Made by a program: the position numbers and the translations under genes. Under the pieces are notes generated by a model, which saw only the letters and a program-made list of their open reading frames with translations, was not told where the DNA came from and made no database searches. This document shows positions 23,738 to 36,000 of a stretch of DNA of 64,000 nucleotides, one piece after another; within the stretch, counting starts at the first letter, position 1; each line of letters opens with the position of its first letter. The stretch comes from Ambrosia x helenae. Its lineage: Eukaryota > Streptophyta > Magnoliopsida > Asterales > Asteraceae. Location of the stretch: positions 37,200,626 through 37,264,625 of the forward strand of contig CM061228.1 in assembly GCA_030844895.1 (NCBI GenBank), given 5' to 3'.

Positions 23738-24833
23738 GAAAAGAGAGGGAAAGAGGTGGTGGTTCCTAATTTGGTAAGTGAAATGTTATGGATCAATGGG
23801 GGATTAAGAATCTTTCCTTGATTGTGTTTAGTCTCAAAAGCTTACTTCAAATCAAGATGGATTTGCAATCTAAGCACATCTAATGACATTGACAAAAGAT
23901 ATGATTATGTTGGATAAGTATCAAGCAAAGTGACAATACAATAGAAAATCTTATGGCTTCTTTTCAACATGTTACTAATACGGTTTGACTTGATTAAAAA
24001 AAAGATTAGTATAGGTAGGAGGTTGACGGTTTGGAAGGAATAAGGAAGGGTCAAGCGTTAACCGTGTTTAGCTAGGAAATCTTTTAAGGATCTTGGGGTT
24101 TAAGAGATCTTGGCATCTTTCGTAAGTCATCACAACTAACTAGGAGATCTTATCAAGTGGTTAGTTATGTGATCTTACATAAACATTCTAGTGTCTTGTG
24201 ATTAAGAAGCAAAACAAGATGTGACAAGGGGTGTGTGCTGGGGGGGGGGTGCGGCCGAAAATAAAAGGAAAGGGGAGGAGGATGTTGTTTAAGGTAAGTA
24301 ATCTCTTATGGATTAGAATGATTAAGAAATCATAGCATTTTTGTTAAGAACCATGATTATGTTGGCAAGATATTAAGCATGAATGACTAATACTTTGATT
24401 AACAAAGCTTAGGTCAAATGCTAACTAAACAATCCATATGAATGACTAATCAAGTGTAATCTAGAGATTTGGTGTTTGAAACCAAAAAGAATATTGTATG
24501 GGGAATGGGTAGCGACGGCTTGAAGCTTCCAAGGTGGGATTACTTGTGTTAATTTTGGAATGTAATCTAGTATGGATCAAGGTGTTTAAGGAATCTATCC
24601 ATAATTGCCTACTAATCACATCATGTGTAAGTCTTGTAGGGGACAATAGTTGACTAAACATAGGATTAGGGTGGGATTATGTGAAAGATGTGATAATACA
24701 ATCTAGGATCTTCTTGTGTAATGTGAGGGAGGAACAAAATGTATGTTGGTGGTGTTATGCTTGGGGCCGAAAAATAAAAAGAAAAGAAAGAAAAGAATTG
24801 GAAAGTCATATGGTGGTAGTTATATAGGGTTAG
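21957..24833 (-). mobile_element. 5' LTR of old gypsy element (copy B)
   Basis: Starts (plus strand) TGTCACCTCTCGCC next to the PBS. 22915-24833 matches copy A. It contains CA, TG and GA microsatellites and a TATA box (23682-23691) on the minus strand. The far end was not found, so the boundary is where similarity to copy A ends. Confidence 0.6.
23590..23732. repeat. (TG)n and (GA)n microsatellites
   Basis: TG run 23590-23630 and GA run 23706-23732, in the same positions as in copy A but of different lengths. Confidence 0.9.
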
Positions 24834-25675
24834 ATTGCTTTATAAATCCTTGTGTTGAATAGTGGTTTAACCATTTATAGTTAGACACAAAGATAGGATG
24901 GAATGGTTCATTAAAGATGGGACAAAATGCATGTAAAACATGTATTAAATATGTCTTTCAATTTCATTGTAAGTTAGAAAAATACTTGTTTTTATACATG
25001 GATACTATCACATTCCTTAATGAAATAAATGAACATTTACACATGGTTTTGGAAAATAGTTTATAGTTGTTTAAACTCGTGTCACCAATGCTCGTTGATA
25101 TGGCTGAAATTGTAAGAGCATTATTCATGTATGTCCCAGCTAGTGATCTGGTACTGTATGTCGAGGAGATTTGTTTATAAAGTTTTGGTTCGAACCCTCG
25201 CTAGGTCGAAGGGACTCATTCGACCCTTGCAAGAGGTCGAATGAGTTTTGCCTATAAATAAGGAAAAGTTAGTTAAGTTGAACAGTAGTTATCATTTGAG
25301 ATTTTCCCCAGTTTGTGATATTCTCTGTATTAGGTCTAGGATTTCATCTGTAATATTCTACTTTTGATCTAATATACGAGTAAAGTTATGGAAATTGCTC
25401 GGTGATTCGTTATCTGTTTTCATCACGATCGTTAATGACTATTTCTGAATCATTTTGCACAACCGGAGGAATTCCGCACCCTACGGTTGGTATTCGTGAG
25501 ATCACGGTTCGTGATTACGATCCTAAAATGAATTCTCAGAAATTATACTTGTTCGGGCCTTGCTAGACTTTCTTGGGGGACTTATGCATATAAAATGATA
25601 TTAATTTGTGTAATAAATCAAATGTTAACTAGAAAGTGTACGGATTTTGACCTGGTAAAGTGGTGGGTGTCACAG
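24834..25675 (+). mobile_element. LTR-like segment with promoter
   Basis: A TATA box (25253-25260) follows an 11-base-pair perfect hairpin (25215-25225 with 25235-25245). The segment ends GGGTGTCACA near 25675. This resembles a plus-strand gypsy LTR, but no second copy, start or target duplication was seen. Confidence 0.35.
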
Positions 25676-25689
25676 TCGAGACATTTAAA

Positions 25690-27230
25690 ACCTTTGTATT
25701 TCAGACTATATCCAATAAAAATGCATGGAGCACTTCGTGGTAATAGTTTGTGTTTGGTATAGTCTCGAAGATATGGATAGACAAGACATCCAAAAATGCT
25801 AAGATTGGAGTAAGATGGATGTTGTTGAAAAAGAATTTCAAAAGGAGATTTGTTGTCAAGAGGTTTTGTGGGAGACGTTTTATTATGTATGTAGTGGAAG
25901 TGAAGGCATCAAACCATAACTTTGGCGGGGCATGAGCATTAAACATCATGGCTAATCCGGTTTCGGTGATGTGACGGTGTTTCCGTTCGGCCCGTCCATT
26001 TTGTTCCGGTGTGTGAGGACATAATAAGCGATGATGTATGCCATGCTCTTGAAAACAATTTTGAACTCGATGGTTTGTAGACTCGGTTCCACCATCACTT
26101 TGAAAAACTTTGACATTTGTGGAAAATTGGTTTTGGACAATGTTTAAGAATATGGTGAGAATATTGTAGAAATCGGATTTAGCCTTGAGAGGATAAAACC
26201 ATGTGAACCGAGAATAATCGTCTACAAATATTACATAATATAAGTAGCCATCAGTTAAGGCAATGGTGCGGGTCCCCAAGATCACAATGAATTAAGTCTA
26301 AAACTTGTTGCGCACGTTTATTATTTTCAACAAAAGGTAGATGTTTGGCTTTTGATAGTTCACAAGAATGACATAAACCCGTTTGGGTAATAGAGATGTA
26401 ACAAAAACATGACCGAGTTTATTTATTGTAGTGATAGTATCAAAAGAGACATGTCCTAGGCGACTATGCCATTTATTGAACGAAACACGAAGATGTGAAG
26501 CAGAAAGAGCAGCAAGAAGAGACTTGTGACTTTGGTAAGAACATATAAACCATTTTCGCAAACGCCTCTAGCAAGAACTTCCCCCGTTTTTTGGTTTTTG
26601 AATATGAAAATAATTGTTAGAAAATAAAACATCTACGGGAGAATCATTTGTTAGTCTACTAATGGATAGTAGATTCTGTGTGAGATTAGGAACGACATAA
26701 CATTTTGTAAAGAAAGAGAGTTTGTTAGAGATGTGGCCCCGATGTGAGTAACGGGCAATGTTTGACCATTGCGAAAGTAACACACATATTACCCTTGTGT
26801 AACTTTGAATCATTTAGACCATGAATATTTTTAATCATATGTGTGGTTGCACCTGAATCGGTCGTCCAAGCTGGAGTTTTGAATGCAATGCTAGAGTGAG
26901 CATGGAGGGCATGGGCTAGATTTGTATCTAGCGTGGCGGCTTTTTGAGCATAAAATGATAGAGTAGGACAAGCACTAGCATAGTGGACTTCTTTGCGACA
27001 AAGTTGACAATGAGGGACACATTTGGTGTAATGATTTCCACGGTCCTGTGAGGGATTTAATCGGCATCGACCACAAAAGGATGAGGGCCGATTGGTTTTG
27101 GTTGATAAATCGAATGAAGTGGCCATGAATGTGGTGGAGTAGGGAAGAAAAAAAACGAGTAGGAAAGGGAGTAAAAGAGGCAATCGAAAAAGAAAGAAGG
27201 AGGAGGGCAAGGATCTCAGGCTGATACCAT
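25690..27230 (-). pseudogene. copia gag-protease-integrase fragment
   Basis: Minus strand, from right to left: a zinc-knuckle-like CQLCRKEVHYASACP, protease WTTDSGATTHM, GAG-pre-integrase WHSRLGHVSFDTI, and integrase core (FVDDYSRFTWFYPL, FQSDGGTES, HTPEQNGRAERKHR). RT, RNase H and the 3' LTR are missing beyond 25690. Pieces lie in several frames. The short LTR and protein type suggest an Ale/Retrofit-like lineage, which is an inference. Confidence 0.8.
27221..27229 (-). other. copia primer binding site
   Basis: TGGTATCAG on the minus strand, six bases from the LTR at 27236. Confidence 0.65.
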
Positions 27231-27235
27231 GATAA

Positions 27236-27466
27236 TGTGATAGTTCTTGAATTCAAATGAGATTAGGGAAAAACTCTATGTCCTTTCCATTGCACTTACA
27301 ACACCTATATATACAAAGATGTTACAGGACTAGAGGAGACAATTAATTACAATTGACTTGACTACAATTAATTACAATTGACTCGACTATTGACTTGACT
27401 ATGGACTTGACTTTTCTTATGATTGATGTGAGGCAATATTTTTGGGATTGCCTAATACACATAACA
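27236..27466 (-). repeat. short copia 5' LTR
   Basis: Plus strand begins TGTGATAG and ends ACATAACA, 231 bases, next to the PBS. The matching 3' LTR is absent. Confidence 0.65.
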
Positions 27467-27698
27467 CTTAGCAATCGGGACAAACCCGATTGGTGCATGT
27501 ACCCCCTGTCTTTTTAGCTATTAACGCCATCACCTAATGCATGATTAAATGTCTGTCATTTTAAAGTTATTTTCATGAAATTAGTAAAATAAGGTTAAAA
27601 TTAGTGCAACTTACTTTTACCCCTAGGACCACAGTCGTATAAACGGGCTGAAATAAATAAAAATACAATATAATGCTTATAATTTAGTTTACGTTTTT
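27467..27698. other. unassigned DNA
   Basis: AT-rich, no frame or repeat structure recognised. Confidence 0.5.
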
Positions 27699-27947
27699 AA
27701 TAAACCATATTGCCAAAATGCTTATGGTGGAGTGACACCCTCCTTACTTTCCTAATGGGAGGTGGGGAGTTTGAATCCTACCGGCACCAAAATGCTGCTG
27801 GTGGGCCGAGTTTTACCGCAGTTGGCTTTCAGGCGGCGGGTTTTCCCCGAAAACTGGTGTGAAATTACTAGTGAACCCAGGTTACTCTCGGAGTACTCGG
27901 GATTGATTTGTTGACCTTTCAAGAAAAAAAAAAAAATAAACCATATT
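27699..27947 (+). mobile_element. tRNA-derived SINE with target duplication
   Basis: The body is 27712-27934, ending in a poly(A) tail (27923-27934). It is flanked by AATAAACCATATT at 27699-27711 and 27935-27947. A B-box-like sequence (GAGTTTGAATCCT) lies about 55-65 bases from the start, in the usual SINE position. It has no coding capacity and would have needed LINE proteins. The perfect 13-base duplication suggests a fairly recent insertion. Confidence 0.85.
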
Positions 27948-28115
27948 TTGTCAACCCAACGACGACGTCTTCTCATTTTCCTGCCAAAAAATATATATTA
28001 TTTGATCCCTTACGTCACACTTACCCACATTTGAGCTTTTTTTTTTTTTTTTTTTTTTATTGTTATTGGATGGTTTTGTTGTGGTTTGAGAAAAGTTGTT
28101 GGTCCAAGTATTAGA

Positions 28116-28402
28116 CTATATGGTGTGGACTCGGGAACATGGCTCGGGTGTTGAGTTGGCATTGGCTCCGAAGGGGAACACCGCCCCCCGTTCTTTTTTT
28201 CGGGAAACTCGGGGAGATCTCACCGATTGTTCCGACGATTTTGATTGTCCTATGATTTTTTTAATCAAACTTTATGTAATAAAAAAATAAAGGGGGATTG
28301 GGGAATACCATTTCCAAATTTTGGGGGATGAAATGGAGAAAATGAAGTGACGCTGATGTGATACTTGAGGGAGTTGGGGGAAATGTATACCACACCATAT
28401 AG
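28116..28402. mobile_element. possible MITE
   Basis: 13-base terminal inverted repeats (CTATATGGTGTGG at 28116-28128, complement at 28390-28402) bound a 287-base noncoding segment. No clear target duplication, so the superfamily is open. Confidence 0.45.
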
Positions 28403-29139
28403 AAGAAGCAGAGATCAATGCAAGAGATACATGTTAATTGACAATTATGACCTCCATGACAAGGAACTAGATGCTCTTCACCTCAAACTTTATTACGGTG
28501 GTTGTTCATGACCCATGGATGCATTATCACTGATTAAAGTTATTGTAGCTGTACGAATATGTTAAACATCATTGTCATTTACTGTACTGATTTATAAGCA
28601 TCAGTTCTTGACACGACCCAATAAAAAAACAGATTTTGGGTGACTAGTAGTGTTTGGGTTGACCCTTTAAGTATTTGCAAAAAAAAAAAAAAAAAAATTA
28701 GTTTTTTATGTTTTTCATTTTACATGGTTAATCTTAATCAAAATACTTAGTTTTGTGACACTCATACTAACCATTAGGCATTAGCACATTACCGATAACC
28801 CCTTACAACCCAACAACTTGCTTATAACTCGTTAAGATGTATAACTCGTTTAAAAAAAATAGGATAAACAGGCCACGTTCAGGTTGACCCGAATATATGT
28901 GTGTGTGGGTTAGGGTTAAAATTTTGATACGAATAATTATAAGGGTCAGATTCGGGTTGCACATTTTAAGCCACCGACCCAACACAATTGACAACTCTAA
29001 TTTATGTGCACATTTGGTACCGTTTTATGTAATTTAACTTGCTTTTTCAATCTCTGGAAGCAAGAGATTTGAACCAAACTTAGTATATTTCAGATGCTAA
29101 AATGAGATAATAATGTGTTACCAAATTGAAATGTATGTG
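28403..29139. other. unassigned DNA
   Basis: No supported gene. It has an A run near 28680 and short GT runs. It is host DNA of the 29145 element's insertion site. Confidence 0.5.
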
Positions 29140-29678
29140 GTTTATGTCACACCCTCAAATTTCACGTGCGGGGTTTTACCGCGAAGCGCGTCACACACCA
29201 AGATCCCAGTCAACGATCACAATAAACAAACAACAAACATGTATTCATATATATTTTAAAACCAAAACATCATGCTTTGAGCCGTAAACCAGCAGCGGAA
29301 GCATTTCTAGTTTACAACCAAAAGACATATTATAGTTTACAAAACATTGTTTAATATGCTTCAAAATTCTAGACGCTGTGCATGACTCCGTGCGCCTAGT
29401 CTGTTAACTGCTACCTTAGCGACCTGAGAAAACATGACAAAAATGTCAACATATAATACTGGTGAGTTCACAGGTTTTCTTTTATAAAAGAGTTGTTACA
29501 AGTTTGAAAAGATCATCCTCGTTAATACTATGTCATAAGAACGTTAGCTAGACGTTAAGTGTTTTTACTAGTACGGTTGGGAACCCATTACTAAACATGT
29601 ACCAATGTTGAATCCAGCCCAAATTGAATGGGTTACCGATGCCTCGATAACCCGAGAGTTAGAGACAATATGCACCCG

Positions 29679-30626
29679 CTGATCGGTGTCGAAGGACCGG
29701 TCAAAATAAGAATTTTAGAAAAGACCAACTACCTTACTAGTTAGGGTAAGTCGGGTGTCGAACCACGATGAGTATTGTGGAATGTGTTATTTCTAACAAT
29801 TAAATTAAACTAGACGGAAATGTAAAATTGATTGTTTGATTGATTTGCAAATAATAAAAACGACGTAAAAGGAAATGATTTGTAAACAATATAAAAAATA
29901 GTGACCTCTCCAGGATCCCGGTTAATCACTTTAGACAAGGTTTATTTAGTTTGCCAATTGATATCACATAGACATGATATGTGGATTAATATGATTGATA
30001 AAGAAGGTTAATTAATGACCTTGCTGACAGCCGATAACTAGACCGCGACTGTTGACTCAGTTGACTATCACCTAACAATATCTTAATGACTCGTAATATT
30101 GAAAGACACACTTGAATGTATTCAATGACCCTCGATAATAAACCGCGTTGGTTGATGAAATCCAAACAAAATAACCATTCAATAAACGTTCAACATCAAT
30201 ATTAAAATAAACCACAACCGAAACTGAAAGTTTAAACATTCAAAGTCTCAATTCAATTATTTGACAAACATAAAATCTTGTTCTAGTAACTAACCATTCA
30301 CCCGGAGAGGATCACGGGTGATTAGCCGCTCATGGTGGTGAAAAACGCGCTCGTGAAGTGATTAAACCTTGACAGCATCTTGACTCAGGTGAAGAGTTGA
30401 TTAGATGATGATATTATGTGATGATTAGGCTTCCCAAATCCAGCTAGAATGATGTATCTTCAAATATTGACGGCTGCCAGATGTTTTTGTCAAGAGTTGA
30501 GCCTCTCGCCAAAGTTGATATATGTGCGCAGCTTCCAAAGAATTAATATAATGTGCATGCCTCCTGCCCTATTCTCGACTTGGGCTTTTTGCCTCAAACA
30601 TGACTTTCACTCAAAGTCATAAATGA

Positions 30627-30694
<68 letters not shown>

Positions 30695-31010
30695 TATTAT
30701 TATTATTATATATACTATTATTATATATAGTACTCTAACCCCGTACTCTCGACTCGGGTGTTCTTGACTTGACCAAAGTTACTCGTCTATGCTCCAACGT
30801 CCATTCGAACACTTTCAAGTGTACGCGACTTGACCATTTTTCTCCGGCTCACACGCGCTACACAATTCCATTCTAAGTATATCCATTTTAGCCGCTTTAC
30901 CTGCAATCATACAATGTAGCGTAGTTATCACATTCAAGGCATATAATCACTCCAACAACATTAAAAGCACTCAATTAAGCATGTTAAACACCATGATTGA
31001 CCCCGTCCAT
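29679..31010 (+). mobile_element. solo Athila-like LTR
   Basis: Absent from the other LTR copy and flanked by CACCCG (29673-29678 and 31011-31016). It contains landmarks of the LTR at 16369-18108 in the same order: a GTCGGGTGTCGAACC block, a long (ATT)n run, then ACTCGGGTGTTCTTGACTTG. No internal sequence, so it is probably left after LTR-LTR recombination. Exact termini are uncertain by one or two bases. Confidence 0.7.
30629..30711. repeat. (ATT)n microsatellite
   Basis: Long ATT run in the solo LTR, homologous in position to the runs at 12710 and 17750. Confidence 0.9.
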
Positions 31011-31622
31011 CACCCGCCCGGCATCCCCGCCGTCGGGTGGGGTTTGTGAGGCCCAATAGATCTATCCACATTTCCCTCGTTGTGCATCCCCGCACATTCA
31101 TGGTTTCCCCCTGGGACTTTCCGTAAAAGCCGTATAGTAACAAGAAGTGCCCATAGTATAACATGACCTTTAATAAGTACGTAAGTAGCATGTTTCTCCC
31201 CCGAAAGCAAAACGGTAAAAGTGGGGCTGTGACACTCACCTTAGATTGCGTTACATGAAAACAGTTAAGTAATTATGCTATGATAGCCCCAAATAGCGGC
31301 GACCTATCATAAGATGTGTAGACAATACAAGACATCATGCAATATTTGGAATTAAACACTTAGTACGCGCAAGAGTTCACCTAGTCTAGCTTAACGCTCA
31401 ATTAACGCATAAACAAGTCCGAACACGTGTTACTAAGTCATTGGGTGTATCCCGGGGTTCCTATCATGTTCCTAGGTGTCAAATCATGTTCCAGGATGTC
31501 AAAATACGCTTACGACAGCAGCACACACGATTAGGAAACTAACATGCAATTAGGAAAAGTCAACTGGTGAGTAGGGAAAGTCAACAGGCGAGTAGGGGAA
31601 TTTATTAGGCGAGTAGGGGCCT

Positions 31623-31677
31623 AATCGCCTGATGCATCAGGCGATTGGGCTGTAATCGCCTGATATGTCAGGCGATT
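31623..31677. repeat. paired palindromes, cluster 1 of outer LTR
   Basis: Two tandem hairpins with arms AATCGCCTGA and TCAGGCGATT: 31623-31646 is a perfect 24-base palindrome, and 31654-31677 is the same with a changed centre. Confidence 0.85.
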
Positions 31678-32355
31678 AGAACCCTAATCGCCCCTAGGGC
31701 TGCTGTCGCGCATTTTCACGCGTTAAACCCTCCAAATCAGATCCGAAACATGTAAAAACACCCAATATCAAACCTAAACCATTTACCAACCCATTCCATG
31801 CAAAAACCCCCAACTTACAAATCATCATCTCCATGTTATAATATCATTCTAGCATGATTCCTAACAATAAACAAGCAATGAATCATATCATAACATCCTA
31901 ATTCTTCAAGAATCATCCAAATGGGTCAAAATGCATACTTTCATCAAAACACTATAACAATAGCTTAAACTCATAGATAATCATCCTAACAACTCCTACA
32001 CATCAGAAGTACATCAATATCATAGAAACATTCATGTTATAATCACCAAAAATCATCATATGCATCAATACTTCACATATAGAAAGTTTTATGGTGTAGA
32101 CTTGTTTTAGAACTCATTTCCATGGTTTTTAAAGACACATTCTTAGCAAAACAAGGCCTGGACTTTTGGGGAACCAAAACAATAACATTACAAAAGTTTG
32201 GGATGAAAAACACACCTTGGATTTTATCAAAGAAATGTGTATTAGCTTGGAAATGGTGAGTTTTGAAGCAAGACAAGTTCCAGAAGTGTTTTGGGTGTGT
32301 GGGAGGCTTAGGATCTGTTAGGGTTGCACTAAGGGTGTTTGGGGAGTCAACGGTT

Positions 32356-32365
32356 GTATTTATAG
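32356..32365 (-). promoter_or_regulatory. TATA box of outer gypsy LTR
   Basis: CTATAAATAC on the minus strand, conserved at 53274-53283. Confidence 0.6.
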
Positions 32366-32429
32366 GTGTTTTGACTCGTGCTTGGCTGATCAGGCGAGTA
32401 GGAGATCAGATCACGCGATTAGAAGCTCT

Positions 32430-32530
32430 AATCGCCTATATACTGGCGATTAGAAGCTCTAATCTCCAATAATCTTCCTCAATCGCCTATAGCAATGGCG
32501 ATTAGGAGCCCCCCTGGTTCCTAATCGCCT
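32430..32530. repeat. palindrome cluster 2 of outer LTR
   Basis: Hairpins with arms AATCGCC and GGCGATT at 32430-32451 and 32481-32503, then CGATTAGGA pairing with TTCCTAATCG to about 32530. They lie upstream of the TATA box in element orientation. Confidence 0.8.
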
Positions 32531-32913
32531 GTAGGGTTCCAGATTGGGTTTTTGGCGCGTTAAACACTATTTTAACATATATAAACACGTATTCACATAC
32601 TGACAAGTCACATAATGATTACAAACACATAATGCACGATAACTAACACGTTTACATCCGTTCACCAATTCCCGGGACTCGAGACTTGCGTGTGTGCATT
32701 AAACCCGGTGATTCCACGAATCACCAATCCTTGTACCCATGGTTATGGACCGACTCCTGATGATCCCGCGGATCGTCGTAACGACTCCCGGTGATTCCCC
32801 AGAATCATCGTAACGACTCGACTGACCCAGTTAAGTACGTAATATGCATGGCTCGCTAAGGTAGACTTACTAGTTTAGTCAATGTTACTAACCTGAGTTT
32901 GCCGGGTGTCACA

Positions 32914-32930
32914 TCATCCCCCTGTTGAAA
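32914..32930 (-). other. polypurine tract of outer gypsy
   Basis: Minus strand AACAGGGGGATGA just before the LTR start. A second copy lies at about 33003-33020. Confidence 0.65.
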
Positions 32931-33040
32931 GAATCTTCGTCCCGAAAATTTCTCAAGGCCAAAAAGGAAGAGACGAAGGAGAAGAAAAATTTTCCGGTTG
33001 CCACATCATCCCCCTGTTGAAAGGAATCTCGACCCGAGAT

Positions 33041-36000
33041 TCATTCAGCTTCAGCAGAGACATGTCTTGATTCGAACGCGCGCTTCGGAAATAAATGAGG
33101 ATACTTAGCTTTCATCTGATCCTCCCGTTCCCACGTGAACTCCGGTCCACGATTTGAGTTCCAACGAACTTTAACAATGCAGATTTTACTCCGACGAAGG
33201 CTACGGATCTTATAGTCGAGAATTTCAACCGGTTCCTCCACAATACGCAGACGATTATCCACCTTGATCTCTTCGAGAGGAACAACCAAAGATTCATCCG
33301 CCAGGCACTTCTTGAGATTAGAGATATGGAAGACATTATGAACATTACTGAGTTCAGCTGGCAGATCAAGCCTGTATGCTACCGGTCCAATCCGTTCCAG
33401 AATTGCGAACGGTCCCACATACCGAGGATTCAATTTGCCCCGCTTCCCAAAATGTATAACGCCCTTCCATGGAGACACCTTCAATAAAACCCTGTCGCCA
33501 ACCTCAAACTCTAAAGGCTTGCGACGACGATCGGCATAGCTCTTTTGACGATCCCGAGCTGCTGCCATGCGGTTACGAATTTGTATGATCTTCTCGGAAG
33601 TTTCATACATGAGTTCCGGGCCGGTGAGTTGACTCTCACCCACCTCAGCCCAACAAAGAGGAGACCGGCATTTCCGCCCGTAAAGAGCCTCGAACGGAGC
33701 CGTTTTGATACTAGAATGGTAGCTATTGTTGTAGGACCAACGGTAGATGACTCTCCCACCCCTTGCCAAAATCGATCACACTTGCCCGAAGCATGTCTTC
33801 TAGCGTTTGGATTGTCCGCTCACTTTGACCGTCAGTTTGTGGATGATAAGCTGTGCTCATGTCTAACTGAGTACCCAGAGCCTTATGCAAGGATTTCCAG
33901 AAGTTAGAGGCGAACCAAGGATCACAATCAGAAATAATAGAGACAGGCACCCCGTGCCGAGAAACCAGTTCCTTAAGAAAACGATCCAAACGCTCAAGGC
34001 CATCAGTTTCCTTGATAGCGAGGAAGTGCGCAGACTTTGTCAACCCATCTAGAATCATCCAGATCATATTACAACCATTGGGCGATTTCGGGAGTTTGGT
34101 CACAAAGTCCATCGTAATCCGCTCCCACTTCCACTCGGGAATTTCAGGCTGTTGCAGAAGGCCGGTCGGCTTTTGATATTCAACCTTGACCTTGGCACAG
34201 GTCAAGCACTTGCTCATATAAGAAGCTACATCCGCCTTCATGTTCGGCCACCATTAAAGTATCTTTAAGTCTTGATACATCTTATCAGAGCCGGGATGAA
34301 TAGAGTATTGGGACTTGTGAGCTTCATCAAGAATGAGCTCCCGCAAGCCCCCAAATAAAGGGACCCAAATACGTTTAGCGAAATAATGTAGGCCATCGGA
34401 CCTGAGCTCAATGTGACTATCAGCACCATGCATGGTTTCAGCTTTAAGGTTTTCCTCCTTCAAAGCTTCTTACTGCGCCGAACGGATTCTGTCAGGTAAA
34501 CCGGAATGGATAGTGAGCTGAAGAGCTCGAACACGACGAGGTTTGGCGGATTCCTTCCTGCTCAAGGCGTCTGCGATAACATTCGCCTTGCCAGGATGGT
34601 ATTTAATAGCACACTCGTAATCATTAAGAAGCTCGACCCAGCGACGCTGTCTTATGTTCAACACCTTCTGATCAAAGATATGCTGGAGGCTCTTGTGATC
34701 GGTGTAAATGGTGCACTTGGTACCGTACAAGTAATGCCTTCAGATCTTTAAAGCAAAGACTACTGCACCCAACTCCAGTTCATGGGTGGGGTAGTTTTTC
34801 TCATGAACCTTAAGCTGACGAGAAGCATAGGTAATGACCTTTTCGCGCTGCATTAACACACAACCGAGACCCCGGATAGAAGCATCACAATAAACCACAA
34901 AATCGTCCATGCCTTCAGGTAAGGACAAGATAGGAGCAGAACAGAGTTTAGCCTTTAGCATCTGAAAGGCTGACTCTTGCGAATCACCCCAGTCGAACTT
35001 TCTATCCTTCTGGGTAAGCGAGGTAAGGGGTTGAGCGATCTTCGAAAATCCCTCGATGAAACGACGATAATAACCTGCAAGACCCAGGAATTGCCGCACC
35101 TCAGATGGCGTCTTTGGTGCTTCCCAGTCTTTGATGGCTTCTATCTTAGCCGGATCGACATGAATTCCTTTTTCATTAACCACATGACCAAGGAACTGGA
35201 CTTCATGCAACCAGAAGCTACACTTAGAGAACTTGGCGTACAACTGTTCCCGCCTTAAAAGTTCCAAGACACGACGCAAGTGTTCCTGGTGGTCCACTTC
35301 GTTCTTGGAATAGACTAGAATATCATCAATGAAGACAATCACGAATTTATCAAGATAGGGCTTACAAACACAGTTCATCAAATCCATGAATATGGCGGGC
35401 GCATTGGTGAGACCAAAAGGCATGACCAAGAATTCGAAATGGCCATAACGAGTTCGAAAAGCGGTCTTCGGAATATTAGCTTCTTGGACCCTCAACTGAT
35501 GGTACCCCGATCTCAAGTCTATCTTCGAATAGAAACTAGAACCCTGAAGTTGATCAAATAAATCATCGATGCGAGGAAGAGGTTAGCGATTTTTTATGGT
35601 AACCTTGTTCAATTCACGGTAGTCGATACATAAACGCAGGCTTCCGTCTTTCTTCTTGACAAACAAAATAGGGGCTCCCCACGGGGACGAACTAGGTCGG
35701 ATGAAACCCTTCTCCAACAGCTCCTGCAACTGGTTAGACAACTCCTGCATCTCGGGAGGTGCAAGACGGTATGGGGCTCGGGCAATAGGGGCCACACCTG
35801 GAGCAAGTTCAATGCCGAATTCGACCTGGCGATAAGGCGGAAGGCCAGGTAAATCTTCAGGAAATACGTCGGGAAAATCACGAACGACAGGAATATCTTC
35901 AATATTCTTCTCTTCCTCTGACGAAACCGAAACAAGTGCCAGAATGGCAGAATACCCCTTCCGAAGATACTTATAGGCTTTCATACACGAAATGATACTC

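Larger units (their letters stand above)
29145..32913 (-). repeat. outer gypsy 3' LTR, carrying a solo LTR
   Basis: Aligns with 38330-38911, 49215-50143 and 52743-53820. It holds an extra segment (29679-31010) and lacks about 150 bases present at 49478-49625 in the other LTR. TATA on the minus strand at 32356-32365. Two hairpin clusters. Confidence 0.88.

Noticed and set aside
31010..31239. Two overlapping minus-strand frames (also at 49125-49391)
   Set aside because: They lie within the outer gypsy LTR and have no domain; the sequence is shared only because the LTR is duplicated.
33545..33907. 120-codon plus-strand frame
   Set aside because: Antisense shadow of gypsy integrase.
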